Source: Enterovibrio coralii
GTDB taxonomy: Bacteria > Pseudomonadota > Gammaproteobacteria > Enterobacterales > Vibrionaceae
Assembly (NCBI RefSeq): GCF_001559595.1
Contig: NZ_LNTY01000039.1
Span: forward strand, 18,234 to 82,233
DNA length: 64,000 nucleotides
Reading direction: 5' to 3'
In this document: positions 18,811 to 27,518 of the stretch, in pieces
Numbering within the stretch: the first letter of the stretch is position 1
Layout: every line of letters starts with the position of its first letter
Position numbers and translations under genes: made by a program
The notes under the pieces: generated by a model
Seen by the model: the letters and a program-made list of their open reading frames with translations, nothing else
Told to the model about the DNA's origin: nothing
Database searches by the model: none

Positions 18811-20370
18811 TTATTGCGCCCAGACCAGCTTGTTACGGCCGTTATGCTTGGCGTTGTAGAGGGCGTTGTCAGCGCGTTCAAGCACATCGACGATGTTGTC
18901 TTTGTCCATGAACATGCTGGCACCGATGGACACGGTCACGGTAAGACGTTTGTTTTTAAACTTAAACGGCAAACGCGCCACGGTTTCACGAATACTATCG
19001 AGAATGTCCGTGCGGGTGGTTTCGTCAGCATCGGGTAACAGCACCACAAACTCCTCTCCGCCAAAACGGGCGATAAAGTCTGTATCACGCAGGCATTGGT
19101 GAATGGTACGCGCGACAACTTTTAGCACTTTGTCACCCACCAAATGACCGTACTGGTCGTTGACCGACTTAAAGTGGTCAATGTCGATCATTGCCAGACA
19201 GAACTGAGATTGATAGCGCAGCCAACAGCGGTATTCATGCTCTAAGCGATCGTCAAGTGCTGCACGGTTGTAAACCTTGGTCAACGGGTCGAGCAAGAGT
19301 TTCCGTTCTTGGTCGCCCAAACGACGGCGGTAATCCATGGTTTGGGTGTACAGGGCCTCGAGTTTTTGCTCGTTGTGCTGAAGCTGCTCCAGCAACTGCT
19401 GCTCTCTTTCTTCCAGCTCTTTATTTCTTGCCACGATTGATGCGAGGTTGTCCGTCACTTTATTTAGGCTTGGACGCAATTCTTCCAAAGAAGAAGCCTC
19501 GTTGAGGTGAATTTGCATTTCATCGACCGAAAGAGAAAGCTCTTCATTCAGTGATGTGCGCTGATCGGTAAGGCTTTGCGTGGCATCGATTGAGCGGCCG
19601 TTATGGCGTTGCAAAACCGACAAGTCTTCGTTGAGCTGGTTTAAGAAGCTTTGTGAGGCCTTGCGCTCGTTACGTGTGCCTTCGAGGATCAGTTGGACAG
19701 ATTCAAGCGTCAGCTCAAGCAAGGTTTGTGCGTCAGGCGACAGCAAGAGGCGATTGCGGATGTCGAGCAGGCGATCGCCCACTTCTCCATCAAAGTCCAG
19801 TTCAGTAACCAGATGCTGCAACTCACTCGCGAGCTGGTTAATACGGTCTATGTTGAGCAGCTCTTTGGCTGTCAGTCCGTTCGCGGGCAAGGAGAGAAGC
19901 TTTAGGGCGCGTTCATACAGCTGAAGCAGCGCGACGATTTTCTCTGTGTTGCCGTGCGACTCAGTCGTAGGACGTTGGATTAGGTTGCGTAAATCGCGTT
20001 TTAGCTGTGCCGGCAAACCGGGCAAACACTTTAAGGTTTCCCCGCTTTGCTGAAACTGGTTTTCTAGTGCGTCTTTCGCTTTTTCTTGCGCATGCGTGTG
20101 CTTGTTGACCATTCGCTCTACCAAAGCCAGTTGAGGAATTAATCTCCCCACATCTTCCTGTGCTTCAAGATCGCGTTGAATCTGAGAAAGCTTTTGGTTG
20201 ATGAGAGGGTCATCTTGCGCTTGTGATGCAGCGATAAGACGTGAAATTAGCCTTTTCAGGATCGTCGCTTCACGCCGTGATTTAAGTGCCAAATCACGGG
20301 CGACCAGCTGAGAATGCTGCAACTTTTCTGTCAGTGTGATGACATCTTCATCTGATGAGAAGTTGGACAT
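18811..20370 (-). CDS. Cytosolic diguanylate cyclase with long coiled-coil N-terminus
   Basis: 519 residues. Residues 1-350 are helical and coiled coil with no signal peptide or membrane helix. A C-terminal GGDEF domain follows: DPLTKVYNRAALDDRL, AMIDIDHFKSVNDQYGH, active-site GGEEF (437-441) and the inhibitory I-site RDTD (428-431). It should make c-di-GMP and be product-inhibited. The N-terminal region may sense or dimerise; its ligand is unknown. Upstream on the same strand lies a TPR/degenerate-GGDEF gene, then queF. From memory V. cholerae carries cdgG near queF; I cannot confirm orthology. Confidence 0.88.
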   Translation of the reverse strand: MSNFSSDEDVITLTEKLQHSQLVARDLALKSRREATILKRLISRLIAASQAQDDPLINQKLSQIQRDLEAQEDVGRLIPQLALVERMVNKHTHAQEKAKDALENQFQQSGETLKCLPGLPAQLKRDLRNLIQRPTTESHGNTEKIVALLQLYERALKLLSLPANGLTAKELLNIDRINQLASELQHLVTELDFDGEVGDRLLDIRNRLLLSPDAQTLLELTLESVQLILEGTRNERKASQSFLNQLNEDLSVLQRHNGRSIDATQSLTDQRTSLNEELSLSVDEMQIHLNEASSLEELRPSLNKVTDNLASIVARNKELEEREQQLLEQLQHNEQKLEALYTQTMDYRRRLGDQERKLLLDPLTKVYNRAALDDRLEHEYRCWLRYQSQFCLAMIDIDHFKSVNDQYGHLVGDKVLKVVARTIHQCLRDTDFIARFGGEEFVVLLPDADETTRTDILDSIRETVARLPFKFKNKRLTVTVSIGASMFMDKDNIVDVLERADNALYNAKHNGRNKLVWAQ

Positions 20371-20649
20371 AAAACGCGACTACATCTCCAAGCCCATCAG
20401 TGAAAAAACGCACTGAAAATAAGGGCTGCTAATTCCAAACGCTAAGGCGCAGCGTCTAGCTATAACGGTTAACTACTAGGGTTATCAATAAATTGGCGTC
20501 AGTTTTTATCAGATTCGTGAACCGTCTGCCAGTTAATTCCACCGGTTGCCGAAGTTTTAACCTTTATCAATCCAGAGCTAATGCCATCAAGCATGCCTGA
20601 CGAACATTGGTATCGGCGAAACAAGCAGCAGGTGTGGATTCGATAGCAC

Positions 20650-22767
20650 TCAAATAGACCACTGACGGGTTTCTTCTGCTTTCGATGCTTGGCGTGCTGC
20701 ACTGGTGGCCATTAATAGAATATCAATGAGTTCTTTGTCGTTGATGGACGTAAATGCGCGTGGCAAAAATGGATAATCTGCCATACCAATACGCAGGCGA
20801 TCATCCACATCCACCAGTTTATGCTCTTTGATAAAACCGTCGACAAGAGCCTGAATGTTGTCCGCCATTTCCGCAGGGGTGTTTGGCTTGTTGGCATTGT
20901 GCTCAATGTAGATAAACATCGCGTCTGAGAAATGATAGAGACGCGCAGGCTCTAGGGTATGTTCTTTAAGGTAGTTACCCAGATCTCGCTCTAACTCCAA
21001 CCCTTTTAAGTAGCCGTGTTGAAGGTAGGCCACTTTGAGGAATGGCACTTCAAACATGGCGAAACTGAGTTTGTCGCTCAGCGGTTCGTGGATCATTTCC
21101 CCAAGATACCACTGCTCGAAGTGGGCACTGCTTTTGGCCAATGAGTTCGACAGCCTGTCGTTGAGCATACGCAGGTTGCGAAGGCCGCTTCGTGGGTGTG
21201 TGTAAAGCTCTTCACGCAGCTCTTCGAGTTGCGACTGACGGGTATTTGCGGTGCGGTGACGCAGTACAAGAATGAGCACAATGATGCTCAGGCTGCCGAG
21301 TAAGAATAGGTTTATCTTTTTCTGCTCAACCATGTCTTTGGTGTCTTGCGCCTGCTTTTTCTGCATGTCTTCGATTTGCAGCTGGCGTTCAATCACGCGC
21401 TGACGGTGTTTAAACGACTCGGCTTCTTGAAGTTGGCGACGGCTTTCGTTGCGTTGGTTGAGCAAATCAAAGCGGCGCTGAACCTGCAAAGCTTCTTCAA
21501 AGAGCCCTTTTTGCTCATAGGCTTGAGACAGTTTTGGCAGGCACTCAAGCATGAGTGCGCGGTTCTTAATGGTTTCAGCACCTTGCAGTGCTTGCTTTAG
21601 GGAATCCAGTGCCACGTCGTTATCATGGGTACGAAGCGCAAGCTCACCTTTAAGGATCAAGGCGCGCGTCAGTGGCTCGATCAGCTCTGAGCTGGATGCA
21701 ATGCTAATGGCGTTATCAACATACTGCTCCGCTTGGTTGTAGCGCAGCAGTTTTAAATAGGTGTCTGCAATCGAGATCTTGATGTTGGCAATGCGCGGTG
21801 CTCGCGAGAGGTTGTTCTCAATGTCTAACGCATTGAAGTAGTGCACCAAGGCAAAGTTGTAGCGGCTTTGACGGCTGTAAATATCTGCCAGCAAGGTTTG
21901 GGTTTGTGACAGGCCACGGCTTAAATCGAAGTGCTCATAGAACTCTGCAGCCTGATTGGCGTGTTGTAGTGCTTTGTCTAGCACACCTTGCTCGCGATAG
22001 AGCTTAGTCAGTGATACGTTGGAGCTCGCAATCTCTGGTGTCAGGTCGTTTTCACTGGCTAACCAGTAGGCACTTAACAACTCTGCTAGCGCGCGCTCAT
22101 AAGATTGCTTTTGTAAAAAGTAGTTACCAAGCGCGATCTGGTAGCGCACCTTCTGTTCCATGTCAGGCTCGGTGCCCAATTCTCGATAGGCCAAGTCGAA
22201 CTGATCCAGTGTGGCTTTCTCACCATTGGATTTGGAAACGATAACGGCTTTGAGAAGGGCGGCTTCAAACGCGAGATAGTTGAGGTTACGCGATCGAGTG
22301 GCATCTTTTGGAGGTAGTGCGGCGAAGAGCTCGTTGAGCTTCTCTTCGGCTTTTGCGGGTTCATTCTCCAAATGGTAGAGCAGCGACGCTTCGACAAACG
22401 CCAACTCATAGGACATTTGCGAGAGGTTGTTCTCTTCTACCATGGCTCTTGCACTGTCGAGCGCATTCCATGCCGCTGCATGATTGCCGATAACACTGTT
22501 CGCTTTTGCCAGCACGATATACGCATGCACTGTGTTCATCGGCGAACGAATGGAGCGGTCAGCTTCATTGTTAGTGTGCAAGCGGTTAGTGGTGTCAGAC
22601 AGGCGTCGTTGCACAAGAAAACGCTCGGCAATCTCGATGGATTTCTCCGGCGTGGTTTGGAGCATCGATTCTGCGTCAGACAATATTGGCGTGGAATAGA
22701 GTTTCGCGCTGACGTGTGTTGTCAGCAGCAATGAAATCAAGCAGAAAGCCGCAGGAAGTAGGCGCAT
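20650..22767 (-). CDS. TPR-repeat membrane protein with degenerate GGDEF-like domain
   Basis: 705 residues from the ATG at 22767 (GGGA upstream). A signal peptide (residues 1-22) leads to a periplasmic array of TPR-type helices (about 35-440), a coiled coil, one membrane helix (485-502) and a cytoplasmic C-terminal domain. That domain keeps the GGDEF outline but not its catalysis: HPRSGL (524-529) stands where DxLTGL is expected and FSDAM (613-617) where GGDEF is expected, with no RxxD before it. It probably binds or signals without making c-di-GMP. It lies 279 bp upstream of the intact cyclase on the same strand, suggesting a sensor-partner pair. Confidence 0.78.
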   Translation of the reverse strand: MRLLPAAFCLISLLLTTHVSAKLYSTPILSDAESMLQTTPEKSIEIAERFLVQRRLSDTTNRLHTNNEADRSIRSPMNTVHAYIVLAKANSVIGNHAAAWNALDSARAMVEENNLSQMSYELAFVEASLLYHLENEPAKAEEKLNELFAALPPKDATRSRNLNYLAFEAALLKAVIVSKSNGEKATLDQFDLAYRELGTEPDMEQKVRYQIALGNYFLQKQSYERALAELLSAYWLASENDLTPEIASSNVSLTKLYREQGVLDKALQHANQAAEFYEHFDLSRGLSQTQTLLADIYSRQSRYNFALVHYFNALDIENNLSRAPRIANIKISIADTYLKLLRYNQAEQYVDNAISIASSSELIEPLTRALILKGELALRTHDNDVALDSLKQALQGAETIKNRALMLECLPKLSQAYEQKGLFEEALQVQRRFDLLNQRNESRRQLQEAESFKHRQRVIERQLQIEDMQKKQAQDTKDMVEQKKINLFLLGSLSIIVLILVLRHRTANTRQSQLEELREELYTHPRSGLRNLRMLNDRLSNSLAKSSAHFEQWYLGEMIHEPLSDKLSFAMFEVPFLKVAYLQHGYLKGLELERDLGNYLKEHTLEPARLYHFSDAMFIYIEHNANKPNTPAEMADNIQALVDGFIKEHKLVDVDDRLRIGMADYPFLPRAFTSINDKELIDILLMATSAARQASKAEETRQWSI

Positions 22768-22777
22768 GGTTCCCATT

Positions 22778-22808
22778 TAAAAAATAAAGCAGGCCCCGAG
22801 GCCTGCTG
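22778..22808 (-). terminator. Terminator after queF
   Basis: Minus strand AGCAGGCC-TCGG-GGCCTGCT followed by TTATTTTTT, between queF and the TPR gene. Confidence 0.88.
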
Positions 22809-22814
22809 ATTCGA

Positions 22815-23660
22815 TTATTGGCGAGCCAAACGGTTGTTTTCGCTTGGCGTTTTACCCATGTTAGTACGGTACGGATTGATATCCAAGCCGCCGCGACGGG
22901 TGTAGCGCGCATAAACGGTCAAAAGCTCTGGCTGGCAGTACTTCATCAAGTCAGTGAAGATACGCTCAACACACTGCTCGTGGAATTCATTGTGTCGACG
23001 GAAAGACACGATGTAGCGAAGCAGTTTTTCGCGGTTGATGCGTTTGCCTTTATACGCAATGCGTACTGAACCCCAGTCTGGTTGGCTGGTGATTAGGCAG
23101 TTTGACTTCAAAAGGTTACTGTTTAATGTCTCAGTTACAACTGGACCTTCAGCAGCGCCTTCCAGCAAGGAGGCATCGAACTCGTAGTTGTCGATGGCGA
23201 TATCTTGCTCATCGATGTTTTCGCCACCAAAGGCAACAACCGACGCATTGCTGAATTCTTCCAGAGGAAGAATCGTCACGTCTACATCCGCACCGGCACA
23301 CGCTGACAAATCTTTCGCCAGGGTATCCACCACTTCCTGCCAGTTTTCAAACTTGGTTTGGTTGAAGCTGTTCAGGTAAAGCTTGAAGGATTTGGATTCA
23401 ATCAGGTTAGGGCTGGTGGCTGGCAAACGCACTTCGCCAATTGCTACTTGTGGCAGGCCTTTCGCATTCAGCCAAGACAGTTCGTAGAGCGTCCAAATGT
23501 CGTACCCGGTAAAAGGCAGTGAATCGCCTAAATCTAGGTCATCACGGTTAAGGCTTCGAGGTACAGGTTGCAGCAGTTCAGGTGCATAGTGTTCCTGATA
23601 GTCCGTTTTCTGACCCAACGTTAGGCCAGCAAGTTCTTTTGCATCTTGATATTTGCTCAT
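22815..23660 (-). CDS. queF: NADPH-dependent 7-cyano-7-deazaguanine reductase
   Basis: 281 residues from the ATG at 23660 ([16 protein letters not shown]), matching the E. coli N-terminus. Reduces preQ0 to preQ1 in queuosine synthesis. Bimodular YqcD-type Que[18 protein letters not shown] is the QueF motif that binds NADPH, with nucleophile Cys188 in [15 protein letters not shown] and Asp195. The C-terminus [16 protein letters not shown] is conserved. Divergent from syd, as in E. coli. Confidence 0.96.
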   Translation of the reverse strand: MSKYQDAKELAGLTLGQKTDYQEHYAPELLQPVPRSLNRDDLDLGDSLPFTGYDIWTLYELSWLNAKGLPQVAIGEVRLPATSPNLIESKSFKLYLNSFNQTKFENWQEVVDTLAKDLSACAGADVDVTILPLEEFSNASVVAFGGENIDEQDIAIDNYEFDASLLEGAAEGPVVTETLNSNLLKSNCLITSQPDWGSVRIAYKGKRINREKLLRYIVSFRRHNEFHEQCVERIFTDLMKYCQPELLTVYARYTRRGGLDINPYRTNMGKTPSENNRLARQ

Positions 23661-23722
23661 ACGGTTTTGCCACGGATCGATTAGAATGCGCAAAGTTTAC
23701 TGAATCTTGAGGAATCTTGCTA

Positions 23723-24268
23723 ATGAATCACTCTGTCATTACTGCGCTTTGGTCGTTCAGCGAGCGCTTTGTTGACGCTTGGCAATCACAACATGGCTCT
23801 TTGCCGCAAAGTGATGCCTATTTAGAGCTTGCATCGCCTTGTGTTGCGCAGGAAACAGATGATGTGGTGATTTGGCAGCCTGTAAAGCGTCAAGAATTGG
23901 CCGATTTCTCGAATGTGGAAGAGGGGATCGGGATTGCGCTGCATGAAGACATTAAGTCTTTTTATGCCGGACAGTATTGTGGCGACATGACGGCATCGCT
24001 AGATGGCGAGCACCTTGAGCTTATTCAGGTGTGGAGTGATGAAGATTTGCCGCGTCTGCAAGAAAACATCTTGGGCCACCTTTTAATGCAAAAGCGTTTA
24101 AAGCAAAATCCGACCGTGTTTATTGCCGCCACCCATGATGAGCTGGATGTAGTGTCTATCTGTAATGTCAGCGGTGAAGTGATCAAAGAGCGTATTGGCA
24201 CGAAGCAGCGCACCTTGTTGGCTGACAACATTGAGCAGTTTTTGTCGAAACTGACACCTGAGGTTTAA
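23723..24268 (+). CDS. syd: SecY-interacting protein Syd
   Basis: 181 residues from the ATG at 23723 with GAGGA upstream. Syd is a cytoplasmic-face protein that binds SecY and was proposed to check the integrity of the SecYEG complex. Family features seen: WQSQHGSLPQSDAYLELASP, IKSFYAGQYCGDMTASLDGE (acidic concave surface) and GHLLMQKRLKQNPTVFIA. Divergent from queF and immediately before the DUF2310 gene (6 bp gap). Confidence 0.93.
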   Translation: MNHSVITALWSFSERFVDAWQSQHGSLPQSDAYLELASPCVAQETDDVVIWQPVKRQELADFSNVEEGIGIALHEDIKSFYAGQYCGDMTASLDGEHLELIQVWSDEDLPRLQENILGHLLMQKRLKQNPTVFIAATHDELDVVSICNVSGEVIKERIGTKQRTLLADNIEQFLSKLTPEV

Positions 24269-24274
24269 CTGCGA

Positions 24275-25048
24275 ATGTACGTTGTAGAGCTTACCTTCGA
24301 GTGTTTTGATGACACGACCATTTCCGCCGTTGACCGCGCAGTAAACGGATTAATGGACGCATTGCGTTATAACGGGCAGGTACTGGGACGTGAGTTCCCT
24401 ATGGTGATGGGCGATGGTCAATTCCACGTTCGTGCGGTTTGCCCTGAAAAAGATGCCTTAAGCGTCAAATATAACAGTCCACAGGTGAATGCTAAGCTTC
24501 GCCAGCTTTCGGATGCCTGCCTGCTTTCACCAAAAGTGAAGGTGTTGGGACGTGACATTAACTCGGAAGAGAGTGCGACGGACGAAGCGCGTTCTTGGCA
24601 AGTGCTTTACACCACCTATGTGCACACGTGCTCGCCGCTTCGCTGCGGTGAAACCTTGTTGCCTATTCCGCTTTATCGTATTCCTGCGACCTTTAATGGC
24701 GACCACAAAGCAGAAGTGAAGTGGCAAACGGAATGGCAAGCATGTGATGAAATTCAGATGGCGGGGGCGTTTAAAGCCGAGCATGCTGCGTTGGCAGAAA
24801 TTCAAGATGCCGACAGCTTGCTGTTTAGAAAAGGCTGGGATATTCGCGGGCGTATTGAATACCTCACGAAAGTGCCGACTTACTATTACCAGTACCGTGT
24901 AGGCGGCGAGAGTTTGGATGCGGAGTTAGCGCGTAAATGTCCAAAATGTGGCGGAGACTGGCTGCAAGAAGCGCCGATTCACGATGTGTTCCATTTCAAG
25001 TGCGACGATTGCCGTATCGTTTCGAACCTTTCCTGGGACTTTCAATAA
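24275..25048 (+). CDS. DUF2310 Zn-ribbon protein
   Basis: 257 residues. The C-terminus contains a zinc ribbon: CPKCGG then, about 20 residues later, CDDC. The N-terminal domain (MYVVELTFECFDDTTISAVD) is of the DUF2310 family, annotated as Zn-ribbon and possibly nucleic-acid binding. Function unknown. It follows syd with a 6-bp gap, so probably co-transcribed. Confidence 0.83.
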   Translation: MYVVELTFECFDDTTISAVDRAVNGLMDALRYNGQVLGREFPMVMGDGQFHVRAVCPEKDALSVKYNSPQVNAKLRQLSDACLLSPKVKVLGRDINSEESATDEARSWQVLYTTYVHTCSPLRCGETLLPIPLYRIPATFNGDHKAEVKWQTEWQACDEIQMAGAFKAEHAALAEIQDADSLLFRKGWDIRGRIEYLTKVPTYYYQYRVGGESLDAELARKCPKCGGDWLQEAPIHDVFHFKCDDCRIVSNLSWDFQ

Positions 25049-25082
25049 AAAATGCCGCAGCCGATGAGAATCGCCTGCGGTA
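25046..25082 (-). terminator. Terminator after the coiled-coil gene
   Basis: Minus strand CCGCAG-GCGAT-TCTC-ATCGG-CTGCGG then CATTTTTT; convergent with DUF2310. Confidence 0.75.
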
Positions 25083-25087
25083 TCTTC

Positions 25088-25366
25088 TTAGCTTACGCGT
25101 TGTTCCAAGGCGTTTAGACGTTCAGTGAGTGCTTTCACTTGCTGCTCTAGCTCGGCAATGCGCGTTTCTGAATCTTTCTGTGCTTCCACTTTTTCGACTT
25201 TGGGTACTGTGCCGCTTTTTTTCCATCGCTGAAGCGCGCTGATAATAATTGGCATTGGCACCGGAGACGTCAGTCTGCCTTTGATAAGAGCCACAGTGGG
25301 CTCTTTGCCATCGTTAACCAAGGAGCTGATCGCATTTTCTAACAGTGGGGTAAAATCAGTGCTCAC
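25088..25366 (-). CDS. Small protein with C-terminal coiled coil, function unknown
   Basis: 92 residues. N-terminal half resembles small helical DNA-binding modules of the KfrA type (LLENAISSLVNDGKEPTVAL, then IKGRLTSPVPMPIIISALQR); the C-terminal 30 residues form a leucine-heptad coiled coil (RIAELEQQVKALTERLNALE). It could be a dimeric DNA-binding protein, but this is a resemblance only. Followed by a terminator. Confidence 0.7.
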   Translation of the reverse strand: MSTDFTPLLENAISSLVNDGKEPTVALIKGRLTSPVPMPIIISALQRWKKSGTVPKVEKVEAQKDSETRIAELEQQVKALTERLNALEQRVS

Positions 25367-25448
25367 GTTTCTTCCTTATTACAACGCGTAAAGACTTTTC
25401 CAAAACAACGTCTTCTTACTTTGGATGCTGGCAAGCATGACATGGCTA

Positions 25449-25682
25449 TCAGGCTTTTCGCAATAAGGTGTCGAGTATATCTATTTGTTCCACCCAATCG
25501 GCATCTTGAAGTTTGGCCTCTTCCAGAAACTGCTTTTGGCTTGTCGACCAAAATGAAGCGGCGGTCAGGTTTTCACCGGGTTCTAGCGCATGTCGGCCGA
25601 TGAAATCGTCAATCGAGGTTTTGTCTGACGGTAGACCCAGTTGTTGAAACAAGCTTTCCAAATTGTGGTTGAAGACTTCCAT
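25449..25682 (-). CDS. DUF2789 family protein
   Basis: 77 residues from the ATG at 25682 (MEVFNHNLESLFQQLGLPSD); two codons upstream another ATG is in frame. DUF2789 pattern: FIGRHAL then AASFWSTSQKQFLEEA then DADWVEQIDILDTLLR. Common in marine gammaproteobacteria, function unknown. Soluble and acidic. Its 5' end faces away from the first CsrB locus. Confidence 0.82.
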   Translation of the reverse strand: MEVFNHNLESLFQQLGLPSDKTSIDDFIGRHALEPGENLTAASFWSTSQKQFLEEAKLQDADWVEQIDILDTLLRKA

Positions 25683-25749
25683 GAACATCCCTCTGCGGTG
25701 AGTGTTTCCAAAGTATAGTTGGGCTCATGACTTATTCGCCTTTAGACCT

Positions 25750-25767
25750 TGTGAGAGATCGCTTACA
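25750..25767. promoter_or_regulatory. UvrY/VarA (GacA) binding site of CsrB copy 1
   Basis: Imperfect 18-bp palindrome TGTGAGAGATCGCTTACA, matching the GacA/UvrY upstream activating sequence TGTAAGN6CTTACA. Centred about 178 bp before the inferred RNA start. The same element occurs at the same distance before copy 2. Confidence 0.88.
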
Positions 25768-25901
25768 CAGCGGTAGGAATATGTATCTTTAAACACTGGA
25801 AAATCTCTTTTGCTGAGATTTAAATGTGTTTAATTTCAATTGCTTATTTTTAAATTCGCGTTTCTGGAATTAAAATGTGATATCGATCGAGATCGAGTGG
25901 G

Positions 25902-25929
25902 TTGTTTCGAAGGGGTATTCGCGTAATCT
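25902..25929 (+). promoter_or_regulatory. Promoter of CsrB copy 1
   Basis: TTGTTT (25902-25907), 16-bp spacer, TAATCT (25924-25929). Identical hexamers and spacing precede copy 2. Confidence 0.75.
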
Positions 25930-25936
25930 GTTTCAT

Positions 25937-26344
25937 GTCGGCAGGATACTGACACACGGAATAGGATACGGAACGGACACCGAGGCCAGGAAGGCAAGCA
26001 GTTAAGGAATAACTGCTCTCACGGATTGACGTATCAAGGACGAAGGAATTTGCAGTAAACAGGATGTTTGCTGGTCAGGAAGACACAACGGACTCGTCGA
26101 AGGAAAGACGAAAGGAACACCTTCAGGAAGAAGGCGGGACATGCTCAGGAACGAGTGCGAGTCGAAACATGATGGTTCGACGGGTCAAGGTAAGACTAAA
26201 GGACACCTCCAGGACGGAGAGTTAAGGACATCGCTGAAGGAATCAGCCACTAATCAAGGAAATGATGCAGGGAGCACATTTCGTAGCTGGATAGCTGCAA
26301 GTAAGACCTCTAGGGCACGACGATAGTCGTGCCCGTTCTTTTTT
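25937..26344 (+). ncRNA. csrB1: CsrB-type regulatory RNA, copy 1
   Basis: About 408 nt. Contains about 26 GGA motifs, many as AGGA or CAGGA in hairpin-loop-like settings, the binding sites that titrate the translational regulator CsrA. The 3' region GATGCAGGGAGCACATTTCG, then TAGCTGGATAGCTGCAAG, parallels the 3' part of E. coli CsrB. Ends with GGGCACGAC-GATA-GTCGTGCCC and a T-rich tail. The locus lies between syd and yqcC, where E. coli csrB also lies. No conserved protein is encoded. Expression should follow VarS/VarA (BarA/UvrY). The copy label is mine. Confidence 0.93.
26312..26344 (+). terminator. Terminator of CsrB copy 1
   Basis: 9-bp perfect stem GGGCACGAC/GTCGTGCCC with GATA loop, then GTTCTTTTTTT. 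Confidence 0.92.
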
Positions 26345-26525
26345 CTGTCATTTAACTTTCACCGCATTTTAATTCTTCTCTCACTATGTCATTTCCTCTT
26401 AGATTCCAACGGTTTAAATGTACTTTTTGACTGTGTGATCCAGCCAATTTAGGCAGATATTCTTCTTAAACTGAGCCTAACCGATTAAAACAGAAATTTT
26501 ATATTGTGCTGATGGCTTACATGCT

Positions 26526-26543
26526 TGTGAGAGATCTCTTACA
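26526..26543. promoter_or_regulatory. UvrY/VarA (GacA) binding site of CsrB copy 2
   Basis: TGTGAGAGATCTCTTACA, 18 bp, the same site class as at 25750 and centred about 177 bp before the inferred start of copy 2. Confidence 0.88.
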
Positions 26544-26676
26544 CGGCTGTGGGAAAGCACGGTTTTGTTTGCCGAAATTTGGAATCGAATAAAATAAAAA
26601 GCCTTTAAATTCAGTTATTTGATTGGTTGGTTAATTTGTGCATTCCAAAGTGTGATGTTGATCACCTGTGAGTTGG

Positions 26677-26704
26677 TTGTTTTGAAATTTGGTTCGCGTA
26701 ATCT
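26677..26704 (+). promoter_or_regulatory. Promoter of CsrB copy 2
   Basis: TTGTTT (26677-26682), 16-bp spacer ending in TTCGCG as in copy 1, TAATCT (26699-26704). Confidence 0.75.
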
Positions 26705-26711
26705 TTGCGGT

Positions 26712-27130
26712 GTCGGAAGGAACTGACAAACGGAACAGGAACTAACACCACGGACTTTGGTCGCTCAGGATGAGCAGGTAATGCAAGGAATGTGTTACCA
26801 GCAAGGAATGCGGAATTAGGGACACGGATGGAACCGTAGCGGTAAATAGGATGTTTACTGGTCAGGACGACACTTAGGACAACCCAGGATGGGGGCTTAA
26901 GGAACCACTTCAGGAAGAAGTAATGGACACCCTCAGGATGAGGACGAGAATCGAGACAGGATGGCTCGATGGGTCAAGGTAAGACCGAAGGACACCTCCA
27001 GGAAGGAGAGATAAGGATAACGCTGAAGGATTCAGCACTGATCAAGGAATGATGCAGGGAGCACATTTCGTAGCCGGATAGCTGCAAGTAAGACCTTAGG
27101 GCGCGACGTAAGTCGCGCCCGTTCTTCTTT
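26712..27130 (+). ncRNA. csrB2: CsrB-type regulatory RNA, copy 2
   Basis: About 419 nt with about 30 GGA motifs, again mostly AGGA/CAGGA. The 3' third is nearly the same as copy 1 (GGACACCTCCAGGAAGGAGA, ATGATGCAGGGAGCACATTT), while the 5' half has drifted and shares mainly the spaced GGA pattern. Terminates at GGGCGCGAC-GTAA-GTCGCGCCC then GTTCTTCTTT. Together the two RNAs offer over 50 potential CsrA contacts, so they would act as additive sponges. Confidence 0.92.
27099..27130 (+). terminator. Terminator of CsrB copy 2
   Basis: 9-bp stem GGGCGCGAC/GTCGCGCCC with GTAA loop, then GTTCTTCTTT. Compared with copy 1, the second A-T pair of the stem has become G-C on both sides, a compensated change. 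Confidence 0.9.
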
Positions 27131-27209
27131 CTGGCTCCCAGAAAAAGAACAATCATTTTCCCAATGACCTATTGCGCGCACACATTGCTCACTCAAAGGT
27201 CTAAAGCCA

Positions 27210-27518
27210 TTACGGTTCCTGCACCGGATACGCCGGCATGTACACTTCTTGGATACGTTTCCCTTTCATCACGGCATAGCCTTGGTAGCAATCCAGTCCA
27301 TTAACGGAAAACTCAAAGTAATAGCGCGTTTGAATATTTAATGGCCCTTTTGGCCAGCCAAACGAATGACTGCCGCGCGCAATCGAAAGCAATTGCACAT
27401 CAACCTGCTGGCAGCGACGTTGAATAAATTGTCGCGCAATTTCCGTTTGACTGCGCTGTTGCCAGAACAAGGCTCCGACAACAGCGATTGCGATAATCCA
27501 CAACAGATCGGCGATCAT
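27210..27518 (-). CDS. DUF3301 family membrane-anchored protein
   Basis: 102 residues. One N-terminal membrane helix (DLLWIIAIAVVGALFW) then a soluble domain with RRCQQVDVQLLSIARG and YYFEFSVNGLDCYQGYAVMK, the DUF3301 pattern. Function unknown. ATG overlaps the stop of the DUF3549 gene by 4 bases, so the two are translated from one mRNA. Confidence 0.85.
   Translation of the reverse strand: MIADLLWIIAIAVVGALFWQQRSQTEIARQFIQRRCQQVDVQLLSIARGSHSFGWPKGPLNIQTRYYFEFSVNGLDCYQGYAVMKGKRIQEVYMPAYPVQEP

Noticed and set aside
20499..20702. 67-residue ORF downstream of the TPR gene
   Set aside because: Overlaps the TPR gene's 3' end in another frame; composition and lack of motifs suggest noise.
26141..26326. 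61-residue ORF inside the first CsrB region
   Set aside because: It is low-complexity and follows the GGA-rich RNA; no ribosome site, no conservation between the two copies, and ends inside the terminator.
25937..27130. Possible CRISPR or tandem DNA repeat array
   Set aside because: The recurring element is only AGGA/CAGGA with irregular spacing, no 25-35 bp repeats or spacers, no cas genes; promoter, UvrY site and terminator fit CsrB RNAs.
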